From Candidatus Vicinibacter proximus (GTDB lineage Bacteria; Bacteroidota; Bacteroidia; Chitinophagales; Saprospiraceae): a stretch of 64,000 nt of DNA. Position numbers and translations under genes: made by a program. The notes under the pieces are model-generated. The model was not told the DNA's origin, did not search any database, and worked only from the letters and a program-made list of their open reading frames with translations. The DNA lies in contig JADJOE010000002.1 in assembly GCA_016713905.1 (NCBI GenBank), positions 434,001 through 498,000 of the forward strand, written 5' to 3'. This document shows positions 46,462 through 55,600 of this stretch, piece by piece; the stretch's first letter is position 1, and each line of letters begins with the position of its first letter.

Positions 46462-47292
46462 TTATAGGTTAAATAAAATGTCTGCAAGTTGTTTGGGTTG
46501 CGAAAGAAATGGAGAGTGTCCTGCATTGAGTTCAAATTTTTTATCAACAGGAATTCGCTCTACCATCCTCTTTTGAAGTCCGTAGGTTATTGTGTTGTCA
46601 ATTGTTGTGTGTATGTAAACCTTCTTTACACTTCCATATCGGTCATCAGAAAGTTTTAATGGTGTCCCAACAGGTGCGTTTGGTTCCTTTGTCAAAAGCG
46701 AACTGCTTAGAAATATATCTTCTTCTGAGCAGTCGTTGTAAAATGCGTCCTTGTAAACTTCTTTTTTTGGAATGTGCCAACCTTCCTGCTCGTTAAAAAT
46801 GAGATTAGAAACCATTAATGATGTAGAGTCGGTCAACGCTGTGGCAACCATTGGCTCTCCATTTGGTATTAGAAAAGCACAGAGGTAAACTAATTTGTCC
46901 ACCTTGTCTGACATACGCTCCGCAACAGATGAAATTATAATGCCTGCTCGACTGTGTCCGATAAGCACAACTGGTTCGTTATATTTCTCCAACACTTTGC
47001 ACACAGCGTCCACATAACTGTCAAGCGTTACTGCACTAATTGGAGTTGTGTCTTGTCCGTGAGCAGGTAAATCAATGGCTTCCGAAGTGTGGCCACTTAT
47101 GTCAAGTAACGGTTGCATTTTATACCAGCACCACGAAGCGTGGAATGAACCTGGCACAAATACAAAATGTTTAGGTGTAGAATTATTGTCCATACTTTTT
47201 GTTGTTTGTTGGTTAGTATTACTTTTGTTGACTTGGTTGCACGAAACCAATGTCGCTGTGAGGAAAGAGATTAGTAAAATTGCTTTTTTCAT
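46462..47292 (-). CDS. Alpha/beta hydrolase lipoprotein
   Basis: 276 residues from MKKAIL; lipobox FLTATLVSCN. FVFVPGSFHASWCWYKMQPL, VVLIGHSRAGIIISSVAERM (nucleophile Ser in GHSRAG), VKKVYIHTTIDNTITY (acid region) and LNAGHSPFLSQPKQLADIL (His) match salicylate-esterase/HNL-like hydrolases. Acts in the periplasm or on the surface; substrate unknown. Single-gene cassette. Confidence 0.85.
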   Translation of the reverse strand: MKKAILLISFLTATLVSCNQVNKSNTNQQTTKSMDNNSTPKHFVFVPGSFHASWCWYKMQPLLDISGHTSEAIDLPAHGQDTTPISAVTLDSYVDAVCKVLEKYNEPVVLIGHSRAGIIISSVAERMSDKVDKLVYLCAFLIPNGEPMVATALTDSTSLMVSNLIFNEQEGWHIPKKEVYKDAFYNDCSEEDIFLSSSLLTKEPNAPVGTPLKLSDDRYGSVKKVYIHTTIDNTITYGLQKRMVERIPVDKKFELNAGHSPFLSQPKQLADILFNL

Positions 47293-47333
47293 GTCTATTG
47301 TCGTTATGTTGTGGTCGTCTGCTATACTTACCG

Positions 47334-47394
47334 CCATCGGTATCTGGATTTGCGAAGTGCGAGGAACGAGCATTTCGCAAATCCAGTGTTAGTT
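47334..47394 (-). repeat. attC site, short form
   Basis: 61 bp. CTGGATTTGCGAAGTGC pairs with GCATTTCGCAAATCCAG, the loop only about 10 bases. Ends CATCGG and GTTAGTT. Confidence 0.8.
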
Positions 47395-47416
47395 GCTGGT
47401 TTTTTTCTGCGTTATT

Positions 47417-47800
47417 TCAATTAGAATCTGATTTTCTTTCTGCAACACGAATATAATATCCATTTATATCAATAGAGGCAAATTCCTTTATTCCATAAGT
47501 ATGATTTCGTAAGTCGTCTGCGATTTCAATTTCTTTTTGCTTGAACTCGGAAAATATTTCTTCCATGTTTGTTACAAACCAAATTAGTGGTAAACGGTGA
47601 TTGTCATTATTTATATCGTTTACAAATTCAGACTCTTCACAAAAAAGCAATCGTAAGAAATCTCTCTGTTATCCACCATTTTTTTAATTTTCAACCCATT
47701 CGTCTGTAAATCCAAGTTTGTTTTGGTAATAACCAAGAGTCTGTTGTAAGTTTATTACAGGAATATGAATTCCAATTCTAATGAATTTTGTTACTTTCAT
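47417..47800 (-). pseudogene. VOC-family protein with two in-frame stops
   Basis: 128-codon frame from MKVTKF: FIRIGIHIPVINLQQTLGYY, KLGFTDEWVEN, stop, KNGG, stop, QRDFLRLLFCEESEFVN, then PLIWFVTNMEEIFSEFKQKE and GYYIRVAERK. A glyoxalase/bleomycin-resistance fold with metal-site loops. Two TAA codons four residues apart in the mid-domain loop. Lies 30 bases after the aspartyl protease remnant in the same cassette. Confidence 0.8.
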
Positions 47801-47829
47801 ATTCTCGTAATTTTTTGAAAATAAAATTT

Positions 47830-48306
47830 TTATTCTGGTTGTATTAAATAAAGTGTCATTGTTCCGTAGTCAATAATTGCATTTCCAATTTTTAAAATGT
47901 CAACACCAATAATTCCATAAAGAATATCATTTGCTCCTATACTTGCTAAAGATGCCCAAGCTGTTTCCAGCGACATAACAGCAACTAAAAAACTGTCAAT
48001 TTTGAAATTGCTTATTTCAATTTTATTGTCGTAAGATGGAATGTTTTCTATTCCATGAGCACCAAGACCGCCTCCTGTCAATTCTGCTTCATCATTGTTG
48101 AGTTTCAATTGTAGTGTTTAAATTTGACTAGTGTCAATTACTGTTGTGCTTGCACCTGTATCAAGGATATAAACACCATCCACATCGTTTATTTTTGCAT
48201 TTATCAGCAATTGTCCTGCAATATTTTGATTTATTGGAATAGCTATGTATCCTAATGAATTTAGAAGCTGAGTTTTCTGCTCTGATATTTTTACTTTTTG
48301 ATTCAT
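47830..48306 (-). pseudogene. Retropepsin-like aspartyl protease with in-frame TAA
   Basis: 159-codon frame: IAGQLLINAKINDVDGVYIL, then DTGASTTVIDTSQI, TAA at 48118, then TLQLKLNNDEAELTGGGLGA, SFLVAVMSLETA, DILYGIIGVDILKIGNAIID. DTGAS is the retroviral-type catalytic triad and ILYGIIGVDIL the second-half flap and strand, as in bacterial aspartyl protease family proteins. Disabled by a single nonsense codon. Confidence 0.8.
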
Positions 48307-48363
48307 TTTCTCTTCTATTTAGTAAGTTTCTTGTTGATTCTGTAGTCAGCTTTATGCTTGCCA

Positions 48364-48493
48364 CTAACGGTTCTGGTATTATCTCATTGAAGGAGTATTA
48401 GCACAAATGTTCAATAGAAGCTTTGATGTTCGTTTATTCACAAAAGCTTCAAAGTAGCACTTCATCTCCAATTGCAACAATACCTTGTTAGCG
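48364..48493 (-). repeat. attC site
   Basis: GGTATTATCTCATTGAAGGAG pairs with CATCTCCAATTGCAACAATACC. Ends TAACG and GTTAGCG. Confidence 0.85.
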
Positions 48494-48516
48494 ATTCGCT
48501 TTTCCAATACTCAATT

Positions 48517-48905
48517 TTATCCTTTAAAAATTGTTCTCACATCAACAAAACTAATAGGATTGTTAAAAATATCATTCGCATAAAATAGTCTTTCTCCCCA
48601 AGGCATTTCACTAATTTGCTTGTCAACGTATTTTACTTCCTTTGACTCAAGGAATTTCTTATGAATTGAATCTAATCTAATTTATCTGTTGCAATATAGA
48701 TGTATTGGTTCTCGTGAAATGTCCATTTTTGGTGTATTTCATCTCCGTCAGCAATAGGATCATAACAGGCAAGAATTGTCCCCTCCAAATCAAAATAATG
48801 CCTGCCTGGTGATACTCGTTGTCCTTGCTGTCCAAATATGTCAGCATAAAAGTCTGATGCTTTGTTAATATTTTCTACAGGAAAAATAATTCTATACAAT
48901 TTCAT
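48517..48905 (-). pseudogene. VOC-family protein with 5-bp tandem duplication
   Basis: MKLYRIIFPVENINKASDFY, VSPGRHYFDLEGTILACYD, HENQYIYIATDKLD, then TAG created by duplication of TTAGA at about 48667-48676; in the shifted frame SIHKKFLESKEVKYVDKQIS, EMPWGERLFYANDIFNNPIS, FVDVRTIFKG. Removing five bases restores a normal 128-residue VOC protein. Single-gene cassette. Confidence 0.85.
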
Positions 48906-49008
48906 TTTCTATGCTTTTTTAAGTTGTAATCTGTTCCTTTTGGTTGTCAGATTTCAAGTCCATTTTGTCTTTTGTTTAATATCTGTGTGGACGTACTAAA
49001 ATAACCAT

Positions 49009-49136
49009 TAACGGATTGGGTATTGCCGAAGACAGGGATTTTTAGCACAAAAGTTCAATCGAAGAACTAAAGTTGACCCTTGCACAAATGCCCAATGAAG
49101 CCGTTCAACCCCGCTTTTGGCAATACCTTGTTACGC
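49009..49136 (-). repeat. attC site
   Basis: GGGTATTGCCGAAGACAGGG pairs with CCCGCTTTTGGCAATACC. Ends TAACG and GTTACGC. Confidence 0.85.
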
Positions 49137-49184
49137 GTTCGTGCTATTATTGTTTTTAAATCTGCTTGCACTGTTTTTATACAA

Positions 49185-50042
49185 TTATTTATTAAAAATC
49201 GGTATATCATCTTTTGTTTTTTCTCCCTCAAAGAAAGTCATTGGAACTGTCAATGCTAAGCCGTTATTCTTTTTAGCGTAGTCATTTAGATTTTGTTCTA
49301 GTGAAGTAAATATCATTTTTAATTCCTCTTTTGGAAAAAGCTTTTTCCAAGATGTAAGCCATCCAAGTTTTACGAAGTTATGATTCAGAAAAGCTGTGCC
49401 ATCTAAAAATTTCATTTCAAAACTTTCTTCAAAATGTCTGCAAACATTGAACCCATTTAGATTAAATAAGTTTGAAATACTTTCAATCGTTCCCCGATGT
49501 TCTTCGTCTTGTTTAAGTGGAGATATTAAGTTTTCTTTATTCAACTGTTTAAGAGTTGAATAAAATATATTGTAGAATTCATTCCAGTGTCCGTTTAGGT
49601 TAGATGTTAAAACAAGTTTGCCTTTAGTCTTTAATACACGATGACATTCTTTAAAAACTACTTGAGGGTTGTCAAAATTATTGATGCCAAGATTTGAAAT
49701 TATTAAATCTATAGTGTTGTTGTTAAAAGGAATTTGTTCTGCTGAACTTTCTATTATTTCAACATTAGAAAGGGAGTAATTTTTTATTTTTTGTCTTGCA
49801 CGCTTATTAGCATTTACCCAGGGGTCAATACCGTAAAGTTTACAAGAATTGCCAAACCGTCCTGCGAGTTCAGTTAACGGAAAACCTGCACCAGAACCAA
49901 TATCAATTATGTGCAGGTTCGGTTTTAGTTCCAAATGTTTAAGCAATAAAAGTCCAAATGACGCACTCCATAAAGGAAGTTCGTCAAATGTCTCAATGAA
50001 TTCCTCGCTGTCATCAAAAATGTATGATAAATATTCTGTCAT
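49185..50042 (-). CDS. Class I SAM-dependent methyltransferase
   Basis: 285 residues from MTEYLS. HIIDIGSGAGFPLTELAGRF (motif I), LYGIDPWVNAN (motif II), SSAEQIPFNNNTIDLIISNL (motif III-IV), ECHRVLKTKGKLVLTSNL (motif V-VI). Similar in plan to small-molecule methyltransferases of the arsenite/ubiquinone group; target unknown. A start at 50087 would add 15 residues. Single-gene cassette. The first gene, going right, in the stretch with no disabling mutations. Confidence 0.85.
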   Translation of the reverse strand: MTEYLSYIFDDSEEFIETFDELPLWSASFGLLLLKHLELKPNLHIIDIGSGAGFPLTELAGRFGNSCKLYGIDPWVNANKRARQKIKNYSLSNVEIIESSAEQIPFNNNTIDLIISNLGINNFDNPQVVFKECHRVLKTKGKLVLTSNLNGHWNEFYNIFYSTLKQLNKENLISPLKQDEEHRGTIESISNLFNLNGFNVCRHFEESFEMKFLDGTAFLNHNFVKLGWLTSWKKLFPKEELKMIFTSLEQNLNDYAKKNNGLALTVPMTFFEGEKTKDDIPIFNK

Positions 50043-50111
50043 ATTGTAATTGCCAAAGTTAATTTTTTGTAGTAAACCCAATGTCATCCCCTATGTAGCC
50101 CAAGCATGACG

Positions 50112-50286
50112 CATAATGTTTTGGCGCTTGGTGAAGGTTGCGATTTTTACCACAAACCCGCCTGCCTGAAGGTAGGTGTTGATGCGGAAAATCAATGTTT
50201 GATTAACCACAAATGTGTCTGCGAAGCACTGCCTGTCCCAAACTTCTTTCGGGAGAACCTCCGATATCGCAAACCCTTTGTTATGC
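50112..50286 (-). repeat. attC site, enlarged
   Basis: AAGGTTGCGATTTT pairs with ATATCGCAAACCCTTT. Ends CATAATG and GTTATGC. The loop carries an extra hairpin (CCCGCCTGCCTGAAGGTAGG) and a second insertion near 50250. Confidence 0.7.
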
Positions 50287-50371
50287 GTTCGTGCAGTTGT
50301 TCGCTCAAGAAATAATTGATTGAAGTACTTTCGAAAGCTTATTTGATACAATGTCTGAATATTCATCCCTA

Positions 50372-50854
50372 TCAAGTCAACTTGTTATACGATAAGTGAA
50401 GTGCTCTTGCTGCAACAAATAAAGCAACAATTCCAGACAGGACTCGCAAATGTTCACCGAACACCCAATTGTTTACCAAGTTCAATGTTTTAAATGATTC
50501 TAATGTTATATCCTTACTCCAAAACAGATAGTTATTTATCGGAAGGAAATAAAACATGGTGAACAGAAATGCACCCAAAGTAAGGACAAGGTGGATACTC
50601 AGCAGTATTTTAATCCGCTTGTCGGATTTCAAGTATGCAAAAAAGCTAATTACCGACATCAGTACCGAAGCAGGAACAGCTATCCGAAAGAAATGCCCAG
50701 GGTCTGCGTTAATGAAAAACGTTCTATAATTGGTTAGTGATTCTACACTTCCATCCCTCCAATTTGACATTACGACAAAAAAATCAAATAAGTGTCCAGT
50801 TAAATAAACTGTAGAAATTAAAGTGTTAAGCCAGAGAATAATTCCTTTTGTCAT
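50372..50854 (-). CDS. DUF1772-like membrane protein
   Basis: 160 residues from MTKGII with four predicted helices. PGHFFRIAVPASVLMSVISF and YFLPINNYLFWSKDITLESF, NNWVFGEHLRVLSGIVALF resemble DUF1772 (anthrone oxygenase-like) proteins, though the assignment is tentative. Single-gene cassette. Confidence 0.6.
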   Translation of the reverse strand: MTKGIILWLNTLISTVYLTGHLFDFFVVMSNWRDGSVESLTNYRTFFINADPGHFFRIAVPASVLMSVISFFAYLKSDKRIKILLSIHLVLTLGAFLFTMFYFLPINNYLFWSKDITLESFKTLNLVNNWVFGEHLRVLSGIVALFVAARALHLSYNKLT

Positions 50855-50930
50855 GTTGATTAATTTTAGTTTGTCCAAGTAAATTTAGTGCACTTTGTTT
50901 TAATTTCTCACCGTCGCCCAAGCCATGAAG

Positions 50931-51067
50931 CATAACGGTTTTGGCATAGACGCTGCACCGCCAAACCCTGAGCAACCAAAAATAAGAATTAAGTCATTAT
51001 CTTAGGTAAAAATTAAAAGAGAATGATTTAAGATGCATGGCGGGGTAGAGCCTATGCCGTGTTGTGT
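50931..51067 (-). repeat. attC site
   Basis: TTTTGGCATAGACGCTGCACC pairs with GGGGTAGAGCCTATGCCGTG. Ends CATAACG and GTTGTGT. The next cassette upstream starts GTTGTG, so this is native. Confidence 0.85.
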
Positions 51068-51154
51068 GTAGTTTTTATGGATACTTTTGATTTTCTTTGT
51101 CATAATTGTCCTTAAAGAAAAACACAGACAGAATTTAAGAGGAGCATGTTGTAA

Positions 51155-52876
51155 TTAAGGTTTCAGAATTTTAACTAACATAGTGCCATTCTTATTATTT
51201 CTTTCTAACCAGAGCTTCAAAGCAGACTGCGCCATTTCCATTGAATCATATATATTAAAATTACTGTAGCAACCTGATTCATTCTCACACTCATTTTCAA
51301 ACTTTTTAAAAATAGCTTTTGACATATTAGATAATTCAACTTGAGTACAAGTCTTTTCCTTAATCTCTGTATACTTGATAACCTTATTTTGTGAAGAACC
51401 TGCATCTGTTACAGGGTTATAGAAGAAGAAATAGTAATACTTTTTGACTAATGAAGTATCACTTTTTAATTCATTCATTTCATTAGGTTTAAGATTGAGG
51501 GTCAATATTACATTATTAAGTGATTGGTCAGAATTGAGGTATTTACTAAATAATAAATCAAACTTATTTTTGTCATTGATAACCTTTTTCAATGTCTGCT
51601 CAAGAAAGGTGTAATTGGTCATAACCGCAGGTGATTGTAGCAGTGCTTTAATCCACTCCCACATTTTATCTTCCCCAATATCTCTTTCAATAGCTGCAAA
51701 AATAAGTGGTGCGTAATAGTAAACATATAACTCCCGATCCAAATAATCGGTCTTTGAGCGAACCTTATTGATTTGTACAGGGTTAAAATTGCGCATTGCT
51801 CTGATTTTCGATTGTAGTTTTTCATGGTAAAGGCTGTCGCTAATCAACTTGCGGGTAATATCCAGTGCCAAAAATTCAGCGAAGCCTTCGGATATAATGT
51901 CCTCTATTTCTGAATTGAAGTTTCGTACAGTTCCAAAATAATAATGCGCAAGTTCATGAGCCATAAATTGCAAGAAAGCTGTCCCTTTGCTTTTGCTTGC
52001 AAACGATTTCATGCCTTCATCCCAGCCTACCTTAACAATGGTGGGGTAGGAAGCAAATAACCATGAGTTATTTCTGGATACCGGTGTGGTTTGGATATAC
52101 ACTGTTTTTCCTTTATATGGAATAGCTAATTTATGTTCTAAATATTTTTGATAAGAAAGAAGAGTTTTGTCCAATTCAATGAGTTGCTCCTCATCCGCAT
52201 CGGGGTTAAGAAAATAATCGCCATTTATAGATACTGAATTATAATCGCCGACAAACATTGTAAGATCCTGTGAAGTGTTGCTTGTCACCTTAGCATGTGT
52301 GCCAGATATAGGTTGGCTGCCATTTATATATATTACCTTGCAATCACTACATGATATATCCAGTTCATAAGTTACTTTTTCATACCTCGTATCTGTTTTA
52401 ACATCGTAGAGTATCGGGCACCAAGCACTTTGGATGCCATCGGCCCGCAGCGTTGTACCATTGAACGCAATGTTTCCTCTCCAGTCTACCACACTTGTGG
52501 TATCTGTAATAACTGGATACATCCCTACATAATTGAAGCGGATAGCATGTGGAAGGTATTTGCCAGATTCAGTCAATGCACTAATATAATAGGCAGATGA
52601 TTCCCCAGAAGAAAACGTGTCCTGTAGAGATCGTTCATAGTTGAGTGGTGACATGAATGGCTCTGCATTCTTAATATAGCGGATATTCATACCAGAATTT
52701 AGTCGCAAATAATAATCGTCTAGTCGTGGCATGTTTGACAATGTTAGATCACATTCAATTGTACCTTTTTTAACAGAAATTGTTACCTTGCCCTGCACAT
52801 GAGGAATGGTATCCTGTGCAAATATGGTCATTTGAACCAGTGAAGAAATGAACAAACTAATGATATATTTTTTCAT
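51155..52876 (-). CDS. Exported M1-like (peptidase MA family) metallopeptidase
   Basis: 573 residues; signal peptide to about 20 (TIFAQ). N-terminal beta-rich part (to about 225) resembles the M1 saddle domain. The catalytic part has FLQFMAHELAHYYFGTV (HExxH near 306) and EDIISEGFAEFLALD (Glu about 20 residues on), the gluzincin layout. Catalytic helices continue to about 460. The GAMEN exopeptidase loop of classical M1 enzymes was not found, so an endopeptidase or non-catalytic role is possible. Largest single-gene cassette here. Confidence 0.8.
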   Translation of the reverse strand: MKKYIISLFISSLVQMTIFAQDTIPHVQGKVTISVKKGTIECDLTLSNMPRLDDYYLRLNSGMNIRYIKNAEPFMSPLNYERSLQDTFSSGESSAYYISALTESGKYLPHAIRFNYVGMYPVITDTTSVVDWRGNIAFNGTTLRADGIQSAWCPILYDVKTDTRYEKVTYELDISCSDCKVIYINGSQPISGTHAKVTSNTSQDLTMFVGDYNSVSINGDYFLNPDADEEQLIELDKTLLSYQKYLEHKLAIPYKGKTVYIQTTPVSRNNSWLFASYPTIVKVGWDEGMKSFASKSKGTAFLQFMAHELAHYYFGTVRNFNSEIEDIISEGFAEFLALDITRKLISDSLYHEKLQSKIRAMRNFNPVQINKVRSKTDYLDRELYVYYYAPLIFAAIERDIGEDKMWEWIKALLQSPAVMTNYTFLEQTLKKVINDKNKFDLLFSKYLNSDQSLNNVILTLNLKPNEMNELKSDTSLVKKYYYFFFYNPVTDAGSSQNKVIKYTEIKEKTCTQVELSNMSKAIFKKFENECENESGCYSNFNIYDSMEMAQSALKLWLERNNKNGTMLVKILKP

Positions 52877-52966
52877 ACAATTTAACGATATAAAAAATGG
52901 AAATTAGTGAAGAATAGTAGTAGCGTTTGAATAAAATATAACGAATATGTCAAGCAAAAATATGCA

Positions 52967-53029
52967 CAACGTCAAGTACACCTGCCATACAACCGATAGG
53001 GAGTATGGTCATGGTGTACATTGTTAGCG
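52967..53029 (-). repeat. attC site, short form
   Basis: 63 bp. GTACACCTGCCATAC pairs with GTATGGTCATGGTGTAC around a 10-base loop. Ends CAACG and GTTAGCG. Confidence 0.9.
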
Positions 53030-53036
53030 ATTGTAT

Positions 53037-53927
53037 TCATTTATCTCTTATATACAAGTCATATCTAGTTAAAGTGTCTAATTGAGTTTCTTTTAAATAA
53101 TTTTCGAGTTTCTTTCTGTATTTTCTTCTCATTTTCTCTCTATCGGTTATGCCATAAATTGTTTGTAAAATTGATTTTTGAACATTAAGATTGAAATCAT
53201 TTACTTTCATCATGTCAATTAAGTGATTCACACTTTTTTCGGTTCCACTAGTTCTTAGTATTCCAAGCATTCTGTAGAAATATCTTTGACCTGTATAATC
53301 GTCTATCCGTTTGAGAATTTCATTTTCAATTATTTCGCCTGAATTAAAGAAAGATGATAATACTCTATCTCTTAATTCTTCATAGTTTGTTGTATCATCA
53401 AATATTTTTAAATAAGTTTCTTTTAATTCATATTTTTTATTTTCTAAAAATTCTGCCTCAGCCTCGATGCAGTGGTAAAAGTTTTGCCAATTATGTTTAG
53501 GATTGTTTCTTTTTTCATCTTTTTGTTTCATTCTATTCAGAACAAAATTTAGTGAATCTTGAAGTGTTTTGAGATTAGCAAATCTGAATTCTTGACTAAG
53601 GTTTTCAATATCGAATCTGGAAGATAGCATTCTTAAATATGAATTCGTGTCCAATTCAATCGAGTGAGTATAGCTGATGAATCTTCTTCTATCCTTTAAT
53701 AGTGATACCCATAATGTGTCTGCACAATTACAGCTTCTAAATTCAATCTCAGACATTGTTCCCATTTTGGCAATTAATTCATTTGACTTTTTTTCAATAA
53801 CCTTGTGGTCGAATTCTTTATAAAATGACGCAATTTTCACCTCAGCACACAACTTCTCGTATTCAGATTGTCCAGTAAGCTGACCTATCCAAAAGATTGA
53901 AAGTAAAATAAAAGTGAGATTTTTCAT
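53037..53927 (-). CDS. Exported helical protein, unknown
   Basis: 296 residues; signal peptide to about 19 (GQLTGQ). Then charged, mostly helical sequence with a single CNCAD segment near 65-69 and repeated helix pairs in the C-terminal half (YFYRMLGILRTSGTEKSVNH, IDMMKVNDFNLNVQKSILQT), suggesting HEAT-like repeats. No catalytic motif seen. Family not recognised. Cassette flanked by two short-form attC sites. Confidence 0.6.
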   Translation of the reverse strand: MKNLTFILLSIFWIGQLTGQSEYEKLCAEVKIASFYKEFDHKVIEKKSNELIAKMGTMSEIEFRSCNCADTLWVSLLKDRRRFISYTHSIELDTNSYLRMLSSRFDIENLSQEFRFANLKTLQDSLNFVLNRMKQKDEKRNNPKHNWQNFYHCIEAEAEFLENKKYELKETYLKIFDDTTNYEELRDRVLSSFFNSGEIIENEILKRIDDYTGQRYFYRMLGILRTSGTEKSVNHLIDMMKVNDFNLNVQKSILQTIYGITDREKMRRKYRKKLENYLKETQLDTLTRYDLYIRDK

Positions 53928-53938
53928 TCTATATAATC

Positions 53939-54005
53939 GCTAACGGTCGAGTGTATGCGTCGTGGCGGCGTTTAGCCGCCATGATCGTCATACACTTTGT
54001 TATCA
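53939..54005 (-). repeat. attC site, short form
   Basis: 67 bp. GAGTGTATGCGTCGTGGCGGC pairs with GCCGCCATGATCGTCATACAC. Ends TAACG and GTTATCA. Confidence 0.9.
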
Positions 54006-54082
54006 GATGTGAATTCTCTATTTCAAATTAATGTTTACATACATCTATTCTTGTTGATTTTGCAAGATCATTCAAATTAATT

Positions 54083-55600
54083 TTAGTTGATTTTAACCAA
54101 TTTATTCTGGAATATAACTTTATTCTTATTTAAAATTTGCAATAAATAAATGCCTGAAGAAAGTTCTGAAAGATCTAATTCATTAAATGTTTGAAGTGAA
54201 AAATAGTAAGTAAGTTGATTCCCAGTGAGATTTGTCACTCTAACGACTCTATTTTCTTTATATTGATTCCCATTATATTTAATTATTACTTTATCTTTTG
54301 TTACAGTTGGATAAACATCAAATAATCTTTTACTGGTTAAATCTTCCTTAACTCCATTTAATGTGCTATCACAACGATAGTTTGAAGGCGGGTAACCATA
54401 ATGTGGTTGAGTTGGTATAGATGAGAAGTTAAATCCAGGTAGTGTAACCCCATGTTGAATTATTTCGGATGCTTTTCCAGGACAATCTGGTTTATTTATT
54501 ACATGCAAGTTATAAGTACTGCTTGTGGCACTAATGTATATTCTACCATCAGGTGCCAGAGCCGATAAATAAAATACTGTTCCATAAGGATTGCGAAATC
54601 CATCATATTGAGCAATATCTATTCTAGATGCTTCAATATTTGAAGATTGCATATCAAATTGGATTACTTTATAAAGTGGACTTGCGTATAGATATCTTGA
54701 ATTTGGAGAAAAAGACAATCCGGTAACATGAAATGTATCTTGATTAAACATAATTCTAGGTCTAGGACTGGATAATTGTCCTGTACTATCATTAAAATCA
54801 TAAATATTCAATCCATTCCATTTATTCATTCTGGCATAGTGCTGGCCATTTGGACTAAATACAGCTTGTCCTTGTCCATCAAGGTCTGACCAACGTTCTC
54901 CAAGACATTGAAGTGATGGCTTATTTACTCCATTTTCGTCTACAAGAAACACAAAGTAACAATTAGTATGAGATTTTGGAGCAATGAGCCAAAAGTCCTT
55001 CTTATTGGCATGACGACAGGCTACTAAGCTGGCCCTACCAAGTGTATCATATAATGCAATTTGATTCTTTAATACCACCTCACCCTTACCGGAGTCTCTT
55101 GTCATATCTACAATATGATACATTACCCTCTGAGGGGCAAATGCAGCAAATGAATCTATACCGAAGTAAGGAATATCAAAATCAATATTGAATATATAAT
55201 AATAATCTTTTCTGCCAGGGTATTCCGTGATGACACAACCAGGAGAGGTTGGTCCATAGAATTCATCGCATTCACTAAATTTAGCTGCACCTGGATTTAT
55301 GGTATCTCCATTTTTCATTATTTCAAATTTAGCATTAGCAACCCAACATGAGTTAGTATAAAAGAGTAGTTTGCCTTCTATGTCAGAAATACTTGAATTA
55401 GAACCAGCGAAATCTATTCCTGGGTCAATTAATGAAACTGACACACTATCATTAAAGCGCACCAAATTCCCATCAGTTGTATTTCCTAAGATCCAAGTAG
55501 CATTACGTTCTTTTTGACAGTAAAGCAAAGAATGAGTTATAATGATGGGAAGAATTAATATTCCGACCCTTCGTGCAATTTTTTTAATGAGAAATTGCAT
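54083..55600 (-). CDS. T9SS-targeted propeller-like protein
   Basis: 505 residues; N-terminal hydrophobic signal (about 10-28). The body (about 30-410) has PD40-like blades (FSPNGQHYARM, LSFSPNSRYLYAS, LAPDGRIYISA). The last 80 residues are a type IX secretion sorting domain: RLFDVYPTVTKDKVIIKYNG, VVRVTNLTGNQLTYYF, ELDLSELSSGIYLLQI. Exported and probably anchored on the cell surface. Start overlaps the upstream gene stop (TAATG), so translation is likely coupled. Confidence 0.85.
   Translation of the reverse strand: MQFLIKKIARRVGILILPIIITHSLLYCQKERNATWILGNTTDGNLVRFNDSVSVSLIDPGIDFAGSNSSISDIEGKLLFYTNSCWVANAKFEIMKNGDTINPGAAKFSECDEFYGPTSPGCVITEYPGRKDYYYIFNIDFDIPYFGIDSFAAFAPQRVMYHIVDMTRDSGKGEVVLKNQIALYDTLGRASLVACRHANKKDFWLIAPKSHTNCYFVFLVDENGVNKPSLQCLGERWSDLDGQGQAVFSPNGQHYARMNKWNGLNIYDFNDSTGQLSSPRPRIMFNQDTFHVTGLSFSPNSRYLYASPLYKVIQFDMQSSNIEASRIDIAQYDGFRNPYGTVFYLSALAPDGRIYISATSSTYNLHVINKPDCPGKASEIIQHGVTLPGFNFSSIPTQPHYGYPPSNYRCDSTLNGVKEDLTSKRLFDVYPTVTKDKVIIKYNGNQYKENRVVRVTNLTGNQLTYYFSLQTFNELDLSELSSGIYLLQILNKNKVIFQNKLVKIN

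Noticed and set aside
14480..48306. Stop-codon recoding to explain in-frame stops
   Set aside because: TGA, TAG and TAA are all affected and other genes in the window end normally on all three, so ordinary mutation is simpler.
50091..50375. Minus-strand frames starting in or spanning attC (30485-30718, 37339-37572, 50091-50375, and N-terminal extensions at 60333 and 61127)
   Set aside because: They cover the palindromes, lack family features, and better starts with signal peptides exist downstream.
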